A stretch of 64,000 nucleotides of DNA from Sinotaia quadrata (Eukaryota; Mollusca; Gastropoda; Architaenioglossa; Viviparidae), in assembly GCA_028829895.1 (NCBI GenBank), contig CM054184.1:23973701-24037700 (forward strand), in the 5' to 3' direction. The notes under the pieces were generated by a model. The model saw only the letters and a program-made list of their open reading frames with translations. It was not told the DNA's origin and did no database searches. Positions 1-11,857 of the stretch are shown here, in pieces (positions within the stretch are counted from its first letter, which is position 1; each line of letters starts with the position of its first letter). A program made the translations under genes and the position numbers.

Positions 1-214
1 GCAGGAAATTCAGACTGGTGACATAGTTGTAATAAAAATACTCAGAATGATGACACGATCGTAATAAAAAATGAACTAAAAATGATGACCTGATCATAAA
101 AAAATGAAATAATCTCAGAATGGTGAATCAGCTATTACTAAAATGAATGAAACATGAGTTGTGTGGAAATGAGGTAAATGCAGAATTGTGATAATATCGT
201 TATTTGAATGAAGT
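1..214. repeat. Decayed minisatellite, left part
   Basis: Diverged units of roughly 45 bp of the form cagaatggtgacatagttgt followed by aataaaaatga. The same unit resumes at 1099-1195, so a single array was split by the LTR insertion between them. Confidence 0.6.
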
Positions 215-1098
215 TGTGACGTTTTGTTGGGAGATGGGCAAGATGTTAATTCTCCACCACTCCAGGCCACCCGTAACCCTAAGCTAATCCCCCAAACATA
301 CCTCCTGGCTGGCCACATTTTAGAATGATGAATGATAGATAACGAAGAATAGAAGAGTGATAGTTCTAGAAGATAGCTTGAGCCCCCTCATACACACATC
401 CAGGATAGAAAGTAAATACAGGTGACAGACTACAACATATAACATGTAAGTCAGTCATGCTAACATGAGTGCTCTAAGTATCAACAATAAATGCATTCAA
501 CAAGAAATAACATAAGACAGCACGGTTACAAATAGTTTAACAATTTCATTTAGTGTTGATAAATGTTTATAGTCATGATCATGACCATGTGGTGTCTGAA
601 TGTTTGTTTTGAGTCCTATGGTACTGAAGTAGTTACTTGGTTCATTCATATGAACGAACTATAAATGAGTTTATAAGAGAACACTGAATGTTTTTATGGA
701 ACTCTAAAGGTACTTTGATAAAGTTTAAGTCAATTTGATTGTATCTTGACTGAAGCTGTATAGTTGTTGACTTTATAAATACATAACTTTAGATTCACCT
801 GACATGTCTTCTAGGGTCCCTGTGAATGTTGTAGTAGATTCACACATAGTCCATTGAACTGGTCTTTAGCCCATGGGTCATTCTGCTCTGTTGTTGCTTT
901 ACAGTGCAATACTCATCAAAGTAAACATCCAACATAAAGTGGTTCCTTTCTGGCGTTGTTCATGTCTTGATTGGTTAGTTTAGAGTGAGTGTCTGGAACA
1001 TTCTGATATGTTTCCAGCCTGGGGATAAGGGTCAGCTTTTTTAGAAGGTAAGTTTTAAAGGAGGGTTAGGTGTGGGCTACATAAGCCATTGAGTGACA
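215..1098. mobile_element. Solo LTR, 884 bp, TSD GAAGT
   Basis: The segment begins TGTGACG and ends GAGTGACA, so it has the TG...CA ends of an LTR. It is flanked on both sides by GAAGT (210-214 and 1099-1103), the 5-bp target duplication expected for a Ty3/gypsy-type insertion. The same minisatellite lies on both sides, which supports the boundaries independently. No coding sequence is visible inside. A solo LTR formed by LTR-LTR recombination is the simplest reading. The end (gagggttagg ... gtgaca) resembles the end of the larger LTR at 52864-54576. Orientation is unknown. Confidence 0.72.
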
Positions 1099-1195
1099 GA
1101 AGTAAATACAGAATTGTGCAAATACTGTTATTAGAATGAAGTAAACATATATAATGGTGAACATATTGTAACAGAAAAAATGCAAATTAATGCAC
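1099..1195. repeat. Decayed minisatellite, right part
   Basis: Continuation of the array at 1-214: gcagaattgtg-like units resume directly after the duplicated GAAGT. Confidence 0.55.
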
Positions 1196-1884
1196 CTAAT
1201 TAATTAAATATATTTTTTCTCAATATTTTTATATTAATTCTTATTTATGCCAAAATTTGTTTTAATTTTGTCAATAAATTCTTGTAAATAATTGTGGACA
1301 AAACAACTTGTGCTGAGTTTGGGGATTATATAATTTTTGGAATGTAAAGAATGGCATGCTAAGTTTGAAAAGCTGCTTTCAACACAGGTCAGAAAGTGTT
1401 ATATAAGACAGCTCTCTGTGAAGGGCTCTAATTACATAACTGCAGGCGTCGCAAGATAGCGGATATGAAACCTGCACGTGCCTAGGTAGAATTCAATAAT
1501 CTATCTTAGAGAACCGTCATTCAACTGTGACTATGCAGACAAAGGGGGAAGACTAGGAAGCTAATCATGTCCCAGAGGCAGACGCTGATTTTTAGCACCA
1601 TTTTTTCAGCGCGACACCAGCAAAATCCCTAACTTGTATAAATACCCCATCTCTGATTAAAAATTTACTTTTAAAAAGGAAAAGTCCAGTGTTGCTGACA
1701 AATTCTGTGGCCAAAGAAGCGCAGAGGTATGCCTGGTCTAGTTAAATTTGTGACTGTAAATAATGGGTTTTCTTTAACAGATATTATTGGATTTTCATTG
1801 TATTCTATTTTATTCGTGTCATAATTTCTTGTTAACTTTTTGTAATTTTATTCTCGATGTAAAAGAATTAAATGAACAATGACT
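1196..1884. other. AT-rich segment with a GC-richer patch
   Basis: No gene recognised. A GC-richer patch at about 1440-1730 carries the TATA-like motif listed separately. Confidence 0.4.
1637..1729 (+). promoter_or_regulatory. Possible TATA promoter and splice donor
   Basis: A TATAAATA box lies at 1637-1644. About 85 bp downstream is a donor-like AGAG|GTATG, with GT at 1728-1729. Together they could mark a short non-coding first exon, or the promoter of an LTR. No coding sequence follows, so this remains a motif-level call. Confidence 0.22.
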
Positions 1885-2017
1885 TGTTGCAAACCACGTG
1901 ATTGTGAACACATGCCAGCGACAGTTGCAATCATAGAAAAAAATTTATGTACATTGACAATAATTATCTCTGAAACTCCACTCTCATTTCTGTGATGAAT
2001 TATTTCTATGAACTGGG

Positions 2018-2073
<56 letters not shown>

Positions 2074-2483
2074 TTGACTGATGCTGTCTATTCTAGGATA
2101 TATTAAATGAATTTCTAGCATTAATTAAATATTGTTGTGAAGTAATGTAAATGTCAACGCTCTTTTGATTATATTCATATGTTGTATATTTGATTGTTGA
2201 TTTAATAAATTTATTGTTGGAGTAATAGAGTGGATGGATCTCGTTAAATATAAATAAAAGACGGATTTTTATTACTCCTTTAGTAAGAAGTGTCCACCTG
2301 CAGAATCGTTATGCAACAATAATCTTATTATTGAGTAAAGAGTAGAGTTGTACAACACCCATATAATCTAACAAGTGAGAGACATATTGGTCTCGTAAGA
2401 GAATTATTAATAACTATAAATTAAGATTCTCGATCACTTGTAATTAATTATGTGTTATTAATTAACAAGTAATAGTTATAACG
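1885..2483 (+). mobile_element. LTR copy 1, Gmr1-like group
   Basis: Starts near TGTTGCAAAC and ends near GTTATAAC. It shares two blocks with 45751-46255: the first ~100 bp (gtgaacacat, ctctcatttctgtgatga) and the part from catatgttgtatatttgatt onward. It shares only the second block with 31135-31515. A (TA)n run at about 2020-2069 and some extra sequence separate the blocks here. The assignment to the Gmr1-like group rests on copy 2, which lies upstream of a decayed pol. No primer-binding site is clear after this copy. Confidence 0.55.
2020..2069. repeat. (TA)n microsatellite
   Basis: About 50 bp of uninterrupted TA inside LTR copy 1. Confidence 0.95.
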
Positions 2484-2782
2484 AGTGAAGAGTGCCCAGA
2501 GAGATGTCACACTATCTATCTATCTGAAGCTATTTCTGATTAAAAGAGCAAGGGTTACCCAGGGTAAAGGTAAATTTACGATAGATTAAATTAAATTTCA
2601 AAAAAAAAAATTCTCATTCAATTCAATGAACTGCAGCATAAAAAAGTAGGACGAAAATCAGAAAAAAAAATTCTCATTACTTTTTATTTTCATTACAAGA
2701 TAGTTATAAGCAAATCCTTTTCCTTCCTTTACAAGGTCTCGTGTTTTGCTTTCATTTCCAACAAGGACAAACCGTCCGTTAA

Positions 2783-3107
2783 TTAACCCGCGCGAGCACT
2801 ATTTCCGCAACTCACCAAACAGACATTGTGTTTACACTTTGAATTAACTCCTCTTGCTTGGAAGATGTTCCCGGTTGAGGCAGCACGAGTCCCACGGAGC
2901 CAGCCAAGTGGGATGTGTGGGATAGCCGTAGTTACGTACAGCACGAGCCCACACTCTTGGTTCGTGTCAACAGGAAACCATCCAAAATGTTTTAATTTCA
3001 CTCGAGGTCTGCTTGTTGGAAATGATCCTGCTGTCGCTAATCCCAAGGCTTTGATCTCTCATTGCGAACGTGCCCAACAGCCAAGTTTTACTCGGCCGAT
3101 CATGTAA
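2783..3107. other. GC-richer island with ORFs on both strands
   Basis: The base composition rises sharply against AT-rich flanks. Open frames exist on both strands: 93 codons at 2826-3107 (+) and 87 codons at 2783-3046 (-). I recognise neither product. A pyrimidine tract ending in acaag|gt at about 2730 could act as an acceptor on the plus strand. It could be a host exon, a TE fragment or chance. Confidence 0.25.
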
Positions 3108-5815
3108 AACAGTAAAACTATTTTTTTAAGAAAGTGGAATGATCCACTATTACATTGTACACACCGATATAAAAGTTAATCACTTATCAAGATAACAGAA
3201 GTAACTTGATAGAAACATCGTGAGTGCGAAAATATTAATAAGTATACAAATGAAGAAAACTATAATTTGACTGAAAGAATCATAGAAATGTGTCCATTTT
3301 CTGTGACATTGGAGATAGCCAATTCGCCTGTTCACAGTTTAGACTTCAGAAGTTATGTTTACCGATTGTTCTCATTTTGTAAACTTAATATTGGAATTAA
3401 ATAATTTTTAGGAAGTTTAACTTTCGCTTTTATTGTGTCGGTATTTTAGTAAACAGTATTCGTTGCCACAATAAATATCAAAGTGTAAACATAATTTAAG
3501 AATATCCAGCACAGAAGGCAAACAATTAAACGAGTTACTTATGCCCAGACTTGTTATATATCATTGTGATATGTTGATAAAGGAGTTTATATGTTGACAC
3601 TCGGTTTGTTTAACTTTTTCTGCCGGCATTTCTAGCTTATTATTACAGCAAAAATTGTTTAAGACTTAGTGTAGACCATTTTAGTTTAAAAGAATATTTT
3701 AATTAGTTTATGTTGACATTTGAAAAGTTGATAATATTGCTAACCGCTCTGTATTGATTTTTTGAATTCATAGCAATATTTTAATGTCTTTCTATCGATT
3801 GTTTGATAACAATACCATTTTGTGCTGACTTTTCTAATTTATTTTAACAAGTTCTTGTTTGTGTTTCTATTTTCTAAGAAAATGTTAACAACATTTTACA
3901 ATATTATGAACAACTAGGGAATGAGCAAAAAATATTTCTGATAAATGTCTGTTCTGCCTGTCTTTAACTATCCTTTTCCAATTACTGTGCATTGATGCCT
4001 ACAAACTGCAGTGGACAAGAAGAGCAAGTGCAAAAACTACCGATCATTTACTATACACTGGCCATCGATATATTGAGCTTATATTTGTGTTGTAATATGT
4101 AAAACAAATGATAGATCATCCATCTCTTCAATCCAAATTATACATGCAACATAGTTCAAATACACCCGTCTCGTTACCCGAAGGTCTGATAAAATGTTTG
4201 CCTTGTGAAACATAAAAAACCATTCTCTCTATTCTTTTAAAAGGCATCTGTCTAAATATTCACTTTAATATCTTATAACAATACTAAGCACTTACAAAAC
4301 ATAAACTGGGGACCAAACTAAAAAGGAAAATACTCTGCATTCCAATGGTTGCAGTATTAAACATCGAGTATAAATTATTTAATTGCAAATGTGTCTACAG
4401 GACTAATCCTCGAGTTACACCTTTAGCTGAAAAGAATTACAATTTGGAATATACATTATTTTCGTCTTAAATCACATTCTTGCATACAATAAATTAGCTA
4501 ATATTCATACCTTTAAAAAACACTGTATCTTGTGAAGAATATTTCGTCACTTACCTATCCAGCTATCACTCTTCTGGATTGTGTGTCTAGCTAGGATGGT
4601 GGTACACAAAGTGTTTCCTAATTCTTTTTTTTTGTTTTGATTCAGTACTTTGATTCCTGTCACCTGCTAACAAACTGAATTTCACCTCTCACTCAGAAAT
4701 GGAGATTTGTTTTCAGTTTGAGCATACACCACCTTTTAGACGATGTTGCTTCTATTTGCTGGCGGCTATGAGGCTTCCAACTTCCTATTGTTAATTCCTG
4801 TGTTACTATCTTTGGGAGGTCAAGGGTTATTCTCGTACACAATCAACTTAAAAACATTTCCATTTACACTTACATGTTACTACGAAGCCAGCCTGTTTTG
4901 ATTTTGAAGTGTGTAGGTGACTAACTTTATCGTACATTGCATTTTAAAAATATTTATGCATTCCATCTTAATTACATTTTTAATATTTATTTAATACATC
5001 TAGGCTAAATTAAATCAATAATTCTCCTCGAAGATTGACATGTACCTCTAAAATGCATAATGTGCATGAATGTTGAAAGCACAAATGAAGCTTTCTTGTA
5101 TCATTTTGCCAGAAATTTGGAAAAACAGTGTTTTAATTCTCTAGCTGTTTTCAAAAAGAGGCAATGACATTTGTGAATATTTCAATTGTGCTTACAGAAC
5201 TCTGAATCGACAGAATACAAATAGAATATTATATACATGTTGAAATTAACGTTCACATCGATTTAATTTTCTTTCACTATTGATTCTTTTCTTGTATTTA
5301 ATTAAATAGTTGAATTTGTACTATCTTCTTGTTCCGCTTTGTCATGTGATTTCACTTTATGTTTGTGGCTTTCACTTGCTAAGTGCATTTGATATAACTA
5401 TTGTGTAATATTGGTTTTGAATCTTCCATATATTGTTGCCTAGTTAGAGGGGGTGGGGGTAGGGTGGATACTGAACCATGAATGGGTGATTGATAGGCAT
5501 AGGAAGAATATATTTTCCCTAGAAGTGTGGCTAACCTGTAAGTCTGGGATTTTAGATATAATTATTTATAAATAATAATAAATTTTATATTGTAAAAACT
5601 TTACGCGCTGGCGTGCCGGTTGGAGCAAGTGGTTTCCACTAGGGAGAGGCATATATAGGCCTATATTAATTGTTTACAATAAGTTAATCTTGGTAATAAA
5701 AGGTTTATAAATTTGTAGCAAAATATCTACAAATCTTTTTCAGACTAAAGTGAAACATAAATGTTGATGAAAGTAAAACATTCAAATTACAAATGTAGAA
5801 ATAAGCACTGTAGGT
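3108..5815. other. AT-rich desert, no gene seen
   Basis: Mostly A/T-rich non-coding sequence with stops in all frames. A short G-rich run (gagggggtgggggtagggtgg, part) lies near 5445. Nothing further was recognised. Confidence 0.5.
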
Positions 5816-7245
5816 CTAGGTCATCAGTAAAATATATAAAGTATGTAAGACGTTATAATAAATGTGTATATTATCAGTAAAGATTTACGATGTACATAAG
5901 ACAATACAAAATGGTGGGTATATCATCAGTAAAGTGCATAAAGTATGTAAAACGTTTTATAAAGGTGAATATGTCATTAATAAAAAATATTAATTATATA
6001 ATAAGAAATATATAACGGTGGACATCTAATCATTAAAGATTCATAACTTAAGCAAGACATTAAATAAAGATGGTGTGTAATAAGTAAAAGCTTAATGTCT
6101 GTCATACTTTATATAAAGGTGGATATGTAATTAATAAATTTATAATTCTGTAGGACGTTATATAAAGGTAGATATATAATTAATAAAGGTGTATGGCTAT
6201 GTATGACGTTATATAAAGATAGATGTATCACGAATAAGGATATAATTCACGTTAAATAAAGGTTTATGTCCGTAGGACATTATATAAAGGTTTATCTCTG
6301 TAGGGCGTTATATATGGATGTATCAAGAATAAAGATTTATGACCATAGGACGTTAAATAAAGTTTTAAGTCTGTAGGACCTTATATAAAGGTAGTTCCAT
6401 TATGAATAAAGGTTTGTGTTTGTAGGAAGTTATATAAAGTTAGTTCTATAATAAATAAAGGTTTGTGTGTGTAAGGACGCTTTATAAAGGTAGTTCTATT
6501 GTGTAGTAGTAGTAGTAGTACCGTTGGCCTCCTTGCCCCACAGGAATTGCGTTAAAACTTTTCATCTTGGCGATGTTCCCAGTTTTTGGTGTATTCCTGT
6601 GGGGCCTTCCTCCTTTCACTGGTATTCGGGGAGGGTGAAGTGGGGTGTTCGTGCGTTATTGGATTTGTGTGTTGTATTTTAATGTCTGCTCGTTGTCACG
6701 ACTGTTGGTTGTTTGTACATGTCGTGGTTGTTTTTTTTTGCTGTAAGTTGTATAATGAATGAAGGCTTGTGTTTGTAGGACAAAGGTGGATGTATCAGGA
6801 ATGAATATTTATGTCTTTAGGACATTATACAAGGTTTATGTCAGTAGAATATTAAATAAAGGCTTGTTTTCTGTAGGACTTTAAATAAAGGTTTATGTCT
6901 GTTGAACGTTAAATAAAGGTTTATGTGTGTAGGAAGTTTTATGGTTGATGTGTCATGAAAAAGATTTCTGTCTGTGAGACATTCAATATAAGGTTTATAT
7001 CTGTAGTTATATAATGAATAAAGGTTTATGTCTGTAGGACGTTATATAAAGGTCAATGAATACAGATTTATGTCTGTAGGACGTTAAATACAGGTTTATG
7101 TCTGTAGGACGTTATATAAAGGTGGATATATCATGAATAAAGATTCATGTCTGAAAAAGTTATATAACGGTGATGTATCATGAATAAAGATTTAAGACTG
7201 TGGGACGTTAAATACAGATTTATTTCTATAGGACATTATATAAAA
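5816..7245. repeat. Minisatellite, ~48-bp unit
   Basis: Many diverged copies of a unit containing gtaggacgttatataaaggt, then a gatgtatcatgaat-like stretch, then aaaggtttatgtct. Unit length varies through internal deletions. The array is interrupted by a retroposon at about 6497-6750. Confidence 0.85.
6497..6750 (-). mobile_element. Retroposon with GAACATC core, trinucleotide tail
   Basis: Unlike the AT-rich array around it, this segment is GC-rich. Read on the minus strand it contains gaacatcgcc-aagatgaaaag and ends in a run of TAC/CTA triplets (6497-6513 as tagtagtag on +). The core matches inserts at 8169-8713, 20773-20987 and 21030-21238. It is most likely the 3' end of a LINE or a SINE that carries that tail. 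Exact left and right target duplications could not be fixed because the host array is diverged. Confidence 0.5.
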
Positions 7246-8156
7246 GTGGAAAAAGTAAAAGTAAATGCTCACAAAGTTGTGATGCGTCACTCATGGAAAG
7301 ATTTATAAAAGCAACACGTTATAACCATGTAGTTTATAGCATTTGTAAACATAGGTAGATTTATAAATATTTATAAAATGTAAAGTGATATGCAGAAGTA
7401 CAAAATCTTAGCGCAACATAGTTCATAGAAATCAACCGATTTATAAAGAATAAAAACATACAGCTTCTTTCCTTATAAAGACCAAGCCAATTATTAAAAA
7501 TATAACCAATTTCAAAAGCCTAACGCGATTTATGAAGGTATTAGCATGCACAACTAAAATCGTAGGACACTAAAGAGACATACCAAGTCCAAGTGTGATA
7601 TTAATTAACCAAAGCAATGAAAAATAGAGAAAATAATAACAAAATCCTAACACGATATAGATAGGTGCACATTGGCCTTTTTGACAGTATCGCTACAATC
7701 AAGACCAAACTCGATAGTATACAAGACCGACACGATATTTCAAGTTACATGTATAAAAGGGTCTAGAAGTCGAGCGCTATAAAGGTTTTTAACGACAATG
7801 CGCGATGTTTCATTATTAGAGACAGAGAATTGACTAAAATAATATTTCTTGAATTACTTATACGTTTACCTGCTGTCTTCTTATGTAGGCCTATTTTTCT
7901 AACACCGCTCCCACCCTACATGAGAAGGAATTCGATTCTGGTTTATTTCAGTCCCCGTCTGCTTTTCGCTATCGCGTGCTGGGAGAAGGCGTTCTGCCAA
8001 ATTGAAAGTGACAAGGCAGCGCCCACCAATGAGCGACACTTTTGAGGCGCGCGCGTGCTACAATTAACTTTTTGTTCTGTAACATTGAAGAGACGGCCTT
8101 TAATTTGGAAGTCACAGATTGGCACGTCGACTGCGAATAAAAGGTTTAGATTGTTG
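7246..8156. other. No gene recognised; CpG-richer from 7900
   Basis: 7246-7800 is AT-rich, with loose repeats of tttataaa-type words. About 7900-8150 is CpG-richer (gaggcgcgcgcg near 8043) and has a CCAAT-type word in caccaatgagcg near 8024. It could be promoter DNA. The short ORFs here do not resemble known proteins. Confidence 0.3.
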
Positions 8157-8168
8157 TCAGCACGCACA

Positions 8169-8713
8169 CCAGATACCAAGGCACCCTGGACGTCCCCAGT
8201 ACGGAAACCGATGGCGGACCAAATACAGCGAAACAACACACCACAGAGGGACACGGTATAGAATTTAGTATTTTTTTTTTTTTTTGCTACACCCGAGTAC
8301 AACTACATCACGGGGGAAAAATCGCCGGTCTGAAACTCGGTGAGAGGTCCCTTGTGCTCTGTAGAAGTACATACAGACCAGTCAGCCACGGACACCGGCA
8401 ATTTTTTTTTTTCCCAGCGCCACCGAACACCACCGAGGACAACGCTGGAGTGGCCCTGAAAAGAGGAATAAGACAGACCCATTCTGCACTCAGAAAATAA
8501 TAATTAATTAAAATTAAAAAAAAAAAACGCCACGCACACAGTCAAAAAACCCAACGCATCGGAAGACGAACACGACGGCCCACCCGCACCCCTGGAAAAT
8601 AGTGAAGGATGCGGAGCCCTGGCTGAGCGCCTCCAAAGGCGAGAACATCGTAGATGAAAGCCTTCAACCACGCTCACCCGAGAGTGAATAAAACGTTACA
8701 ACAACAACAACAA
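8169..8713 (+). mobile_element. Retroposon with (CAA)n tail and 12-bp TSD
   Basis: The segment is flanked by the 12-bp direct repeat tcagcacgcaca at 8157-8168 and 8714-8725. It ends in acaacaacaacaacaa, a simple 3' tail typical of target-primed retroposition. Near its 3' end is gagaacatcgtagatgaaag, the core seen in three other inserts in this window. Two T-runs (about 8268 and 8401) and an A-run (about 8516) lie inside. No intact ORF is present. It is either a 5'-truncated LINE or a composite SINE. Confidence 0.62.
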
Positions 8714-8877
8714 TCAGCACGCACAAATTTTGGCGACGGCCGATCTGAGAAGATCTAAAAAGTGAAATTAAAGAGAAATCCCTACAAGCTGTGGTGACTT
8801 GGTATGACAGATATATCTGCCAAGTCGTTCAAACATGGTCGCCAGCATAAAGCGACAACTTCACGGAGATCAAGGAT

Positions 8878-9090
8878 AGTAAATTAGTAACTTATTCATT
8901 CATACATACAACAGGAACAAATATTAGTGACAACAAAGTAAATTGTTATTCATTCATACATACAACAGGAATAAATATTAGTGACAACAAGTAGCCTAAA
9001 TTGGTAACTTATTCATTCCTATAAAAGCAAAACCAGTATTAGTGACAAAGGAAGTAAATTGGTTACTTCATTCGCACACACACAACCTAT
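8878..9090. repeat. Minisatellite, ~58-bp unit
   Basis: About 3.5 copies of gtaaattggtaacttattca followed by ttcatacatacaacaggaa and tattagtgacaac. Confidence 0.7.
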
Positions 9091-9443
9091 TGGTTTGTAC
9101 CATATTTTTTAACCCACCCCAATTATTTAAAGTTTTGCTACTCAAAATGCTGGGAAAAAGCCGTTTGTAGTGGACAAGGGCTCGTCGCCACAAACACTAA
9201 ATCCACAACAGTAATAACAACTACAACAATAATAATAATACTCTTAGTGCTCGACAAATACGAACATATGAAGACATAATACACATATATACAAAGCAAT
9301 ATTAACACATACGAATTATATCTTTGAAGTAATAAGAACAGTCAAAATCGATGTCTTGAATCTAGACAATAAAGAGGTGATTTATATTTAGTGAAATCTC
9401 GAATTCAGACAATATATACATACATACCATTCTACATACCTTC
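9091..9443. other. Nothing recognised
   Basis: AT-rich sequence with short CAA/AATAAT triplet runs near 9215. Confidence 0.5.
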
Positions 9444-9541
<98 letters not shown>

Positions 9542-9542
9542 C
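9444..9542. repeat. (CTAT)n microsatellite
   Basis: About 25 near-perfect tetranucleotides. The IYLS-repeat reading frame across it is an artefact of the repeat. Confidence 0.97.
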
Positions 9543-9769
9543 GTTGGTATTAATTATTAGCCCCGCACTAGGGCGATGACCTGGCGTGAAAGGATTTTGT
9601 GATATAAAATTAATTATTATATTTCAATAATAATATCTAAAATCCCCGACTTAGCCACTGACTATGGGGAAATTGTGATATGTTTTATATTGCTTATAAT
9701 TGAACTCTAACTGTAGAGTTGTATTTTCATTTTTCTATTTTGCCTGACTTGTACGTCAGTAATCCTATT

Positions 9770-9893
9770 GATTTAACCCTGCATTATTATTAATCCCATA
9801 TCTGTTATATAATATTATATCAATCTAAATATGATTTAACCCTGCATCATTATTAATCCCATTTCTCTTAAATAATATTATATCAAGCTAAAA
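9770..9893. repeat. 62-bp tandem duplication
   Basis: Two copies of gatttaaccctgcattatta continuing to atattatatcaa. Confidence 0.8.
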
Positions 9894-10429
9894 AAAAAGA
9901 TTAATCCACTTCTCGTCCATCATTTTTCCACTGTGTAAATCAATCTTAGTAAGAGGGTGTGACAATATAAATGTAGCTGCCAAACTTTCCTTCATCTTTA
10001 AGACTGTAAGGACTAGAATCTATTTTCAAACTTGTAGACCAGACTTTAGATCTTGCATTTTTTTAATTTATTTACTTAAAATTTTTTTTTTTTTTACATA
10101 TAATTGTTAACTCCCTCTTGTGCTAAAGACTCTAGCAATCTCTGGCAATAGTATTCAATCTTGGCCAGTCTAGTAGGTCAAGTTATAATAATGTGCCTGA
10201 TATATAGGCTAACTGACCACGTGATTGCCTTTGTTCATGCTGAAAATGGCCCCAAACACTCAGAGCCCAGACAGCCGCCATCAGTATAGCACTGACTGGA
10301 TTTGTGGTGAGGAAGTCCCTAAACTTGAAGGGTTAATGCTATCCTGATTAAGACTTTGATAGCAGAGCTGACTGACTTCTGTCTCTATTGCATAATTGTG
10401 GTAGCCTTTGTGTGGAAGGTTAAATGAAA
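9894..10429. other. Nothing recognised
   Basis: Non-coding sequence with T-runs near 10080. No motif or family was identified. Confidence 0.5.
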
Positions 10430-10972
10430 GACTTTATATGAGAGTGAGATAAAATAATATAGTAAATTGAAACTCATTGCATGAAAGTGAGATCAAGTGA
10501 AAATGTGTAATGAAAACTATTACACGAAGTGAGATCAACTGACACGGCAGATTGAAAGTTATTAACTCATTGCATGAGAGTGAGATCAAGTGAAAATGTG
10601 TAATGAAAACTATTACACGAAGTGAGATCAACTGACACGGCAGATTGAAAGTTATTATATGAGAGTGAGATCATCTGACAGGGCAAACTGAAAGCTGTTA
10701 TGTGAGATGAGATCATCTGACAGGGCAACGTGAAAGCTGTTTCATGAAAGCGAGATCAACTGACAGGGCAAATTGAAAACTGTTATGTGAGATGAGATCA
10801 TCTGGCAGGGCAACGTGAAAGCTGTTTCATGAAAGCGAGATCAACCGACAGGGCAAATTTGAAAGCTGTTATGTGAGTTGAGATCATCTTCAGGGCAAAC
10901 TGAAAGCTGTTTCATGAAAACGAGATCAACTGATATGGCAAACTGAAAGCTGTTGCACGAGAAAGATAAATT
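10430..10972. repeat. Minisatellite, ~43-bp unit with larger duplication
   Basis: Units of the form gtgagatcaactgacagggca plus aattgaaagctgttatatga. Within 10480-10650 a block of about three units is itself duplicated, which makes a short higher-order repeat. The minus-strand ORF here is repeat-derived. Confidence 0.85.
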
Positions 10973-11387
10973 TATGTTGTGAATTAATTTTATTGTAAAG
11001 CATCACCATGAATAGAATGATTTTTATAAATATTTGATCTCGGATTTTGCTCTAACACATGTGTGTATATATATATAAACAGATTGTACATTCCAACTGA
11101 TTTTTATTTTAGAAAGAGGCAGTTAAGGAAAATTAAAAATATTTTGTAAACACAGCATACTGTTAGAATGAATTATTTTATTTCATTTGGTGGTATCGGC
11201 ATCCTGTTGATACGATATCTGAAACAGCCAAATTGCATGAAAATACAGCCGTCTTTGATGCAAATACTTGTATGAAGGATGCTTTGTGGACTGCAACTTT
11301 ACTGTCGAAATCAGCTGCAAGCTAAATTGAGGTGAAACTAAATGAAAAGAAAATACGATCTACGTGTAGTGTCACTAGTTATATATG
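10973..11387. other. Nothing recognised
   Basis: AT-rich non-coding sequence with a short (TA)n near 11068. Confidence 0.5.
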
Positions 11388-11490
11388 TAGTGCAAATAGT
11401 AACTACATAATGTGTAAATAGAAGGTATTTGTAGTGCAAATAGTAACTACATAATGTGTAAATAGAAGGTATTAGTAGTGTAAATAGTGG
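11388..11490. repeat. Minisatellite, 44-bp unit, 2.3 copies
   Basis: tagtgcaaatagtaactaca followed by taatgtgtaaatagaaggta, with starts at 11388, 11432 and 11476. Confidence 0.85.
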
Positions 11491-11585
11491 TATGACTAAA
11501 TTTTTCATGTGCAAAAAAGAACCATGAACGGCTACGTTGTGGGGTAGATATGTGTGTACACGTGAAGTTTAACTCGTTTTTGGCA

Positions 11586-11857
11586 ATATGTTTGTGGGGG
11601 AGGGTACAGTTAAGATTATGAAGATAATATAATGTTTGTTGGGGAGGGTACGGTTAAGATTATGAAGATATATTGTTTGTTGGGGAGGGTACGGTTAAGA
11701 TTATGAGGATAATAAATGTTTGTGCGGGAGGGTACAGTTAAGATTATGAGGATAATATAATGTTTGTGGGGGAGGGTACAGTTAAGATTATGAGGATAAT
11801 ATAATGTTTGTGGGGGAGGGTACAGTTAAGATTATGAGGATAATATAATGTTTGTGG
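11586..11857. repeat. Minisatellite, 44-bp unit, left part
   Basis: About six copies of atgtttgtgggggagggtac followed by agttaagattatgaggataa. The array resumes at 14190-14246, so the 2.3-kb segment between them is inserted. Confidence 0.9.
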
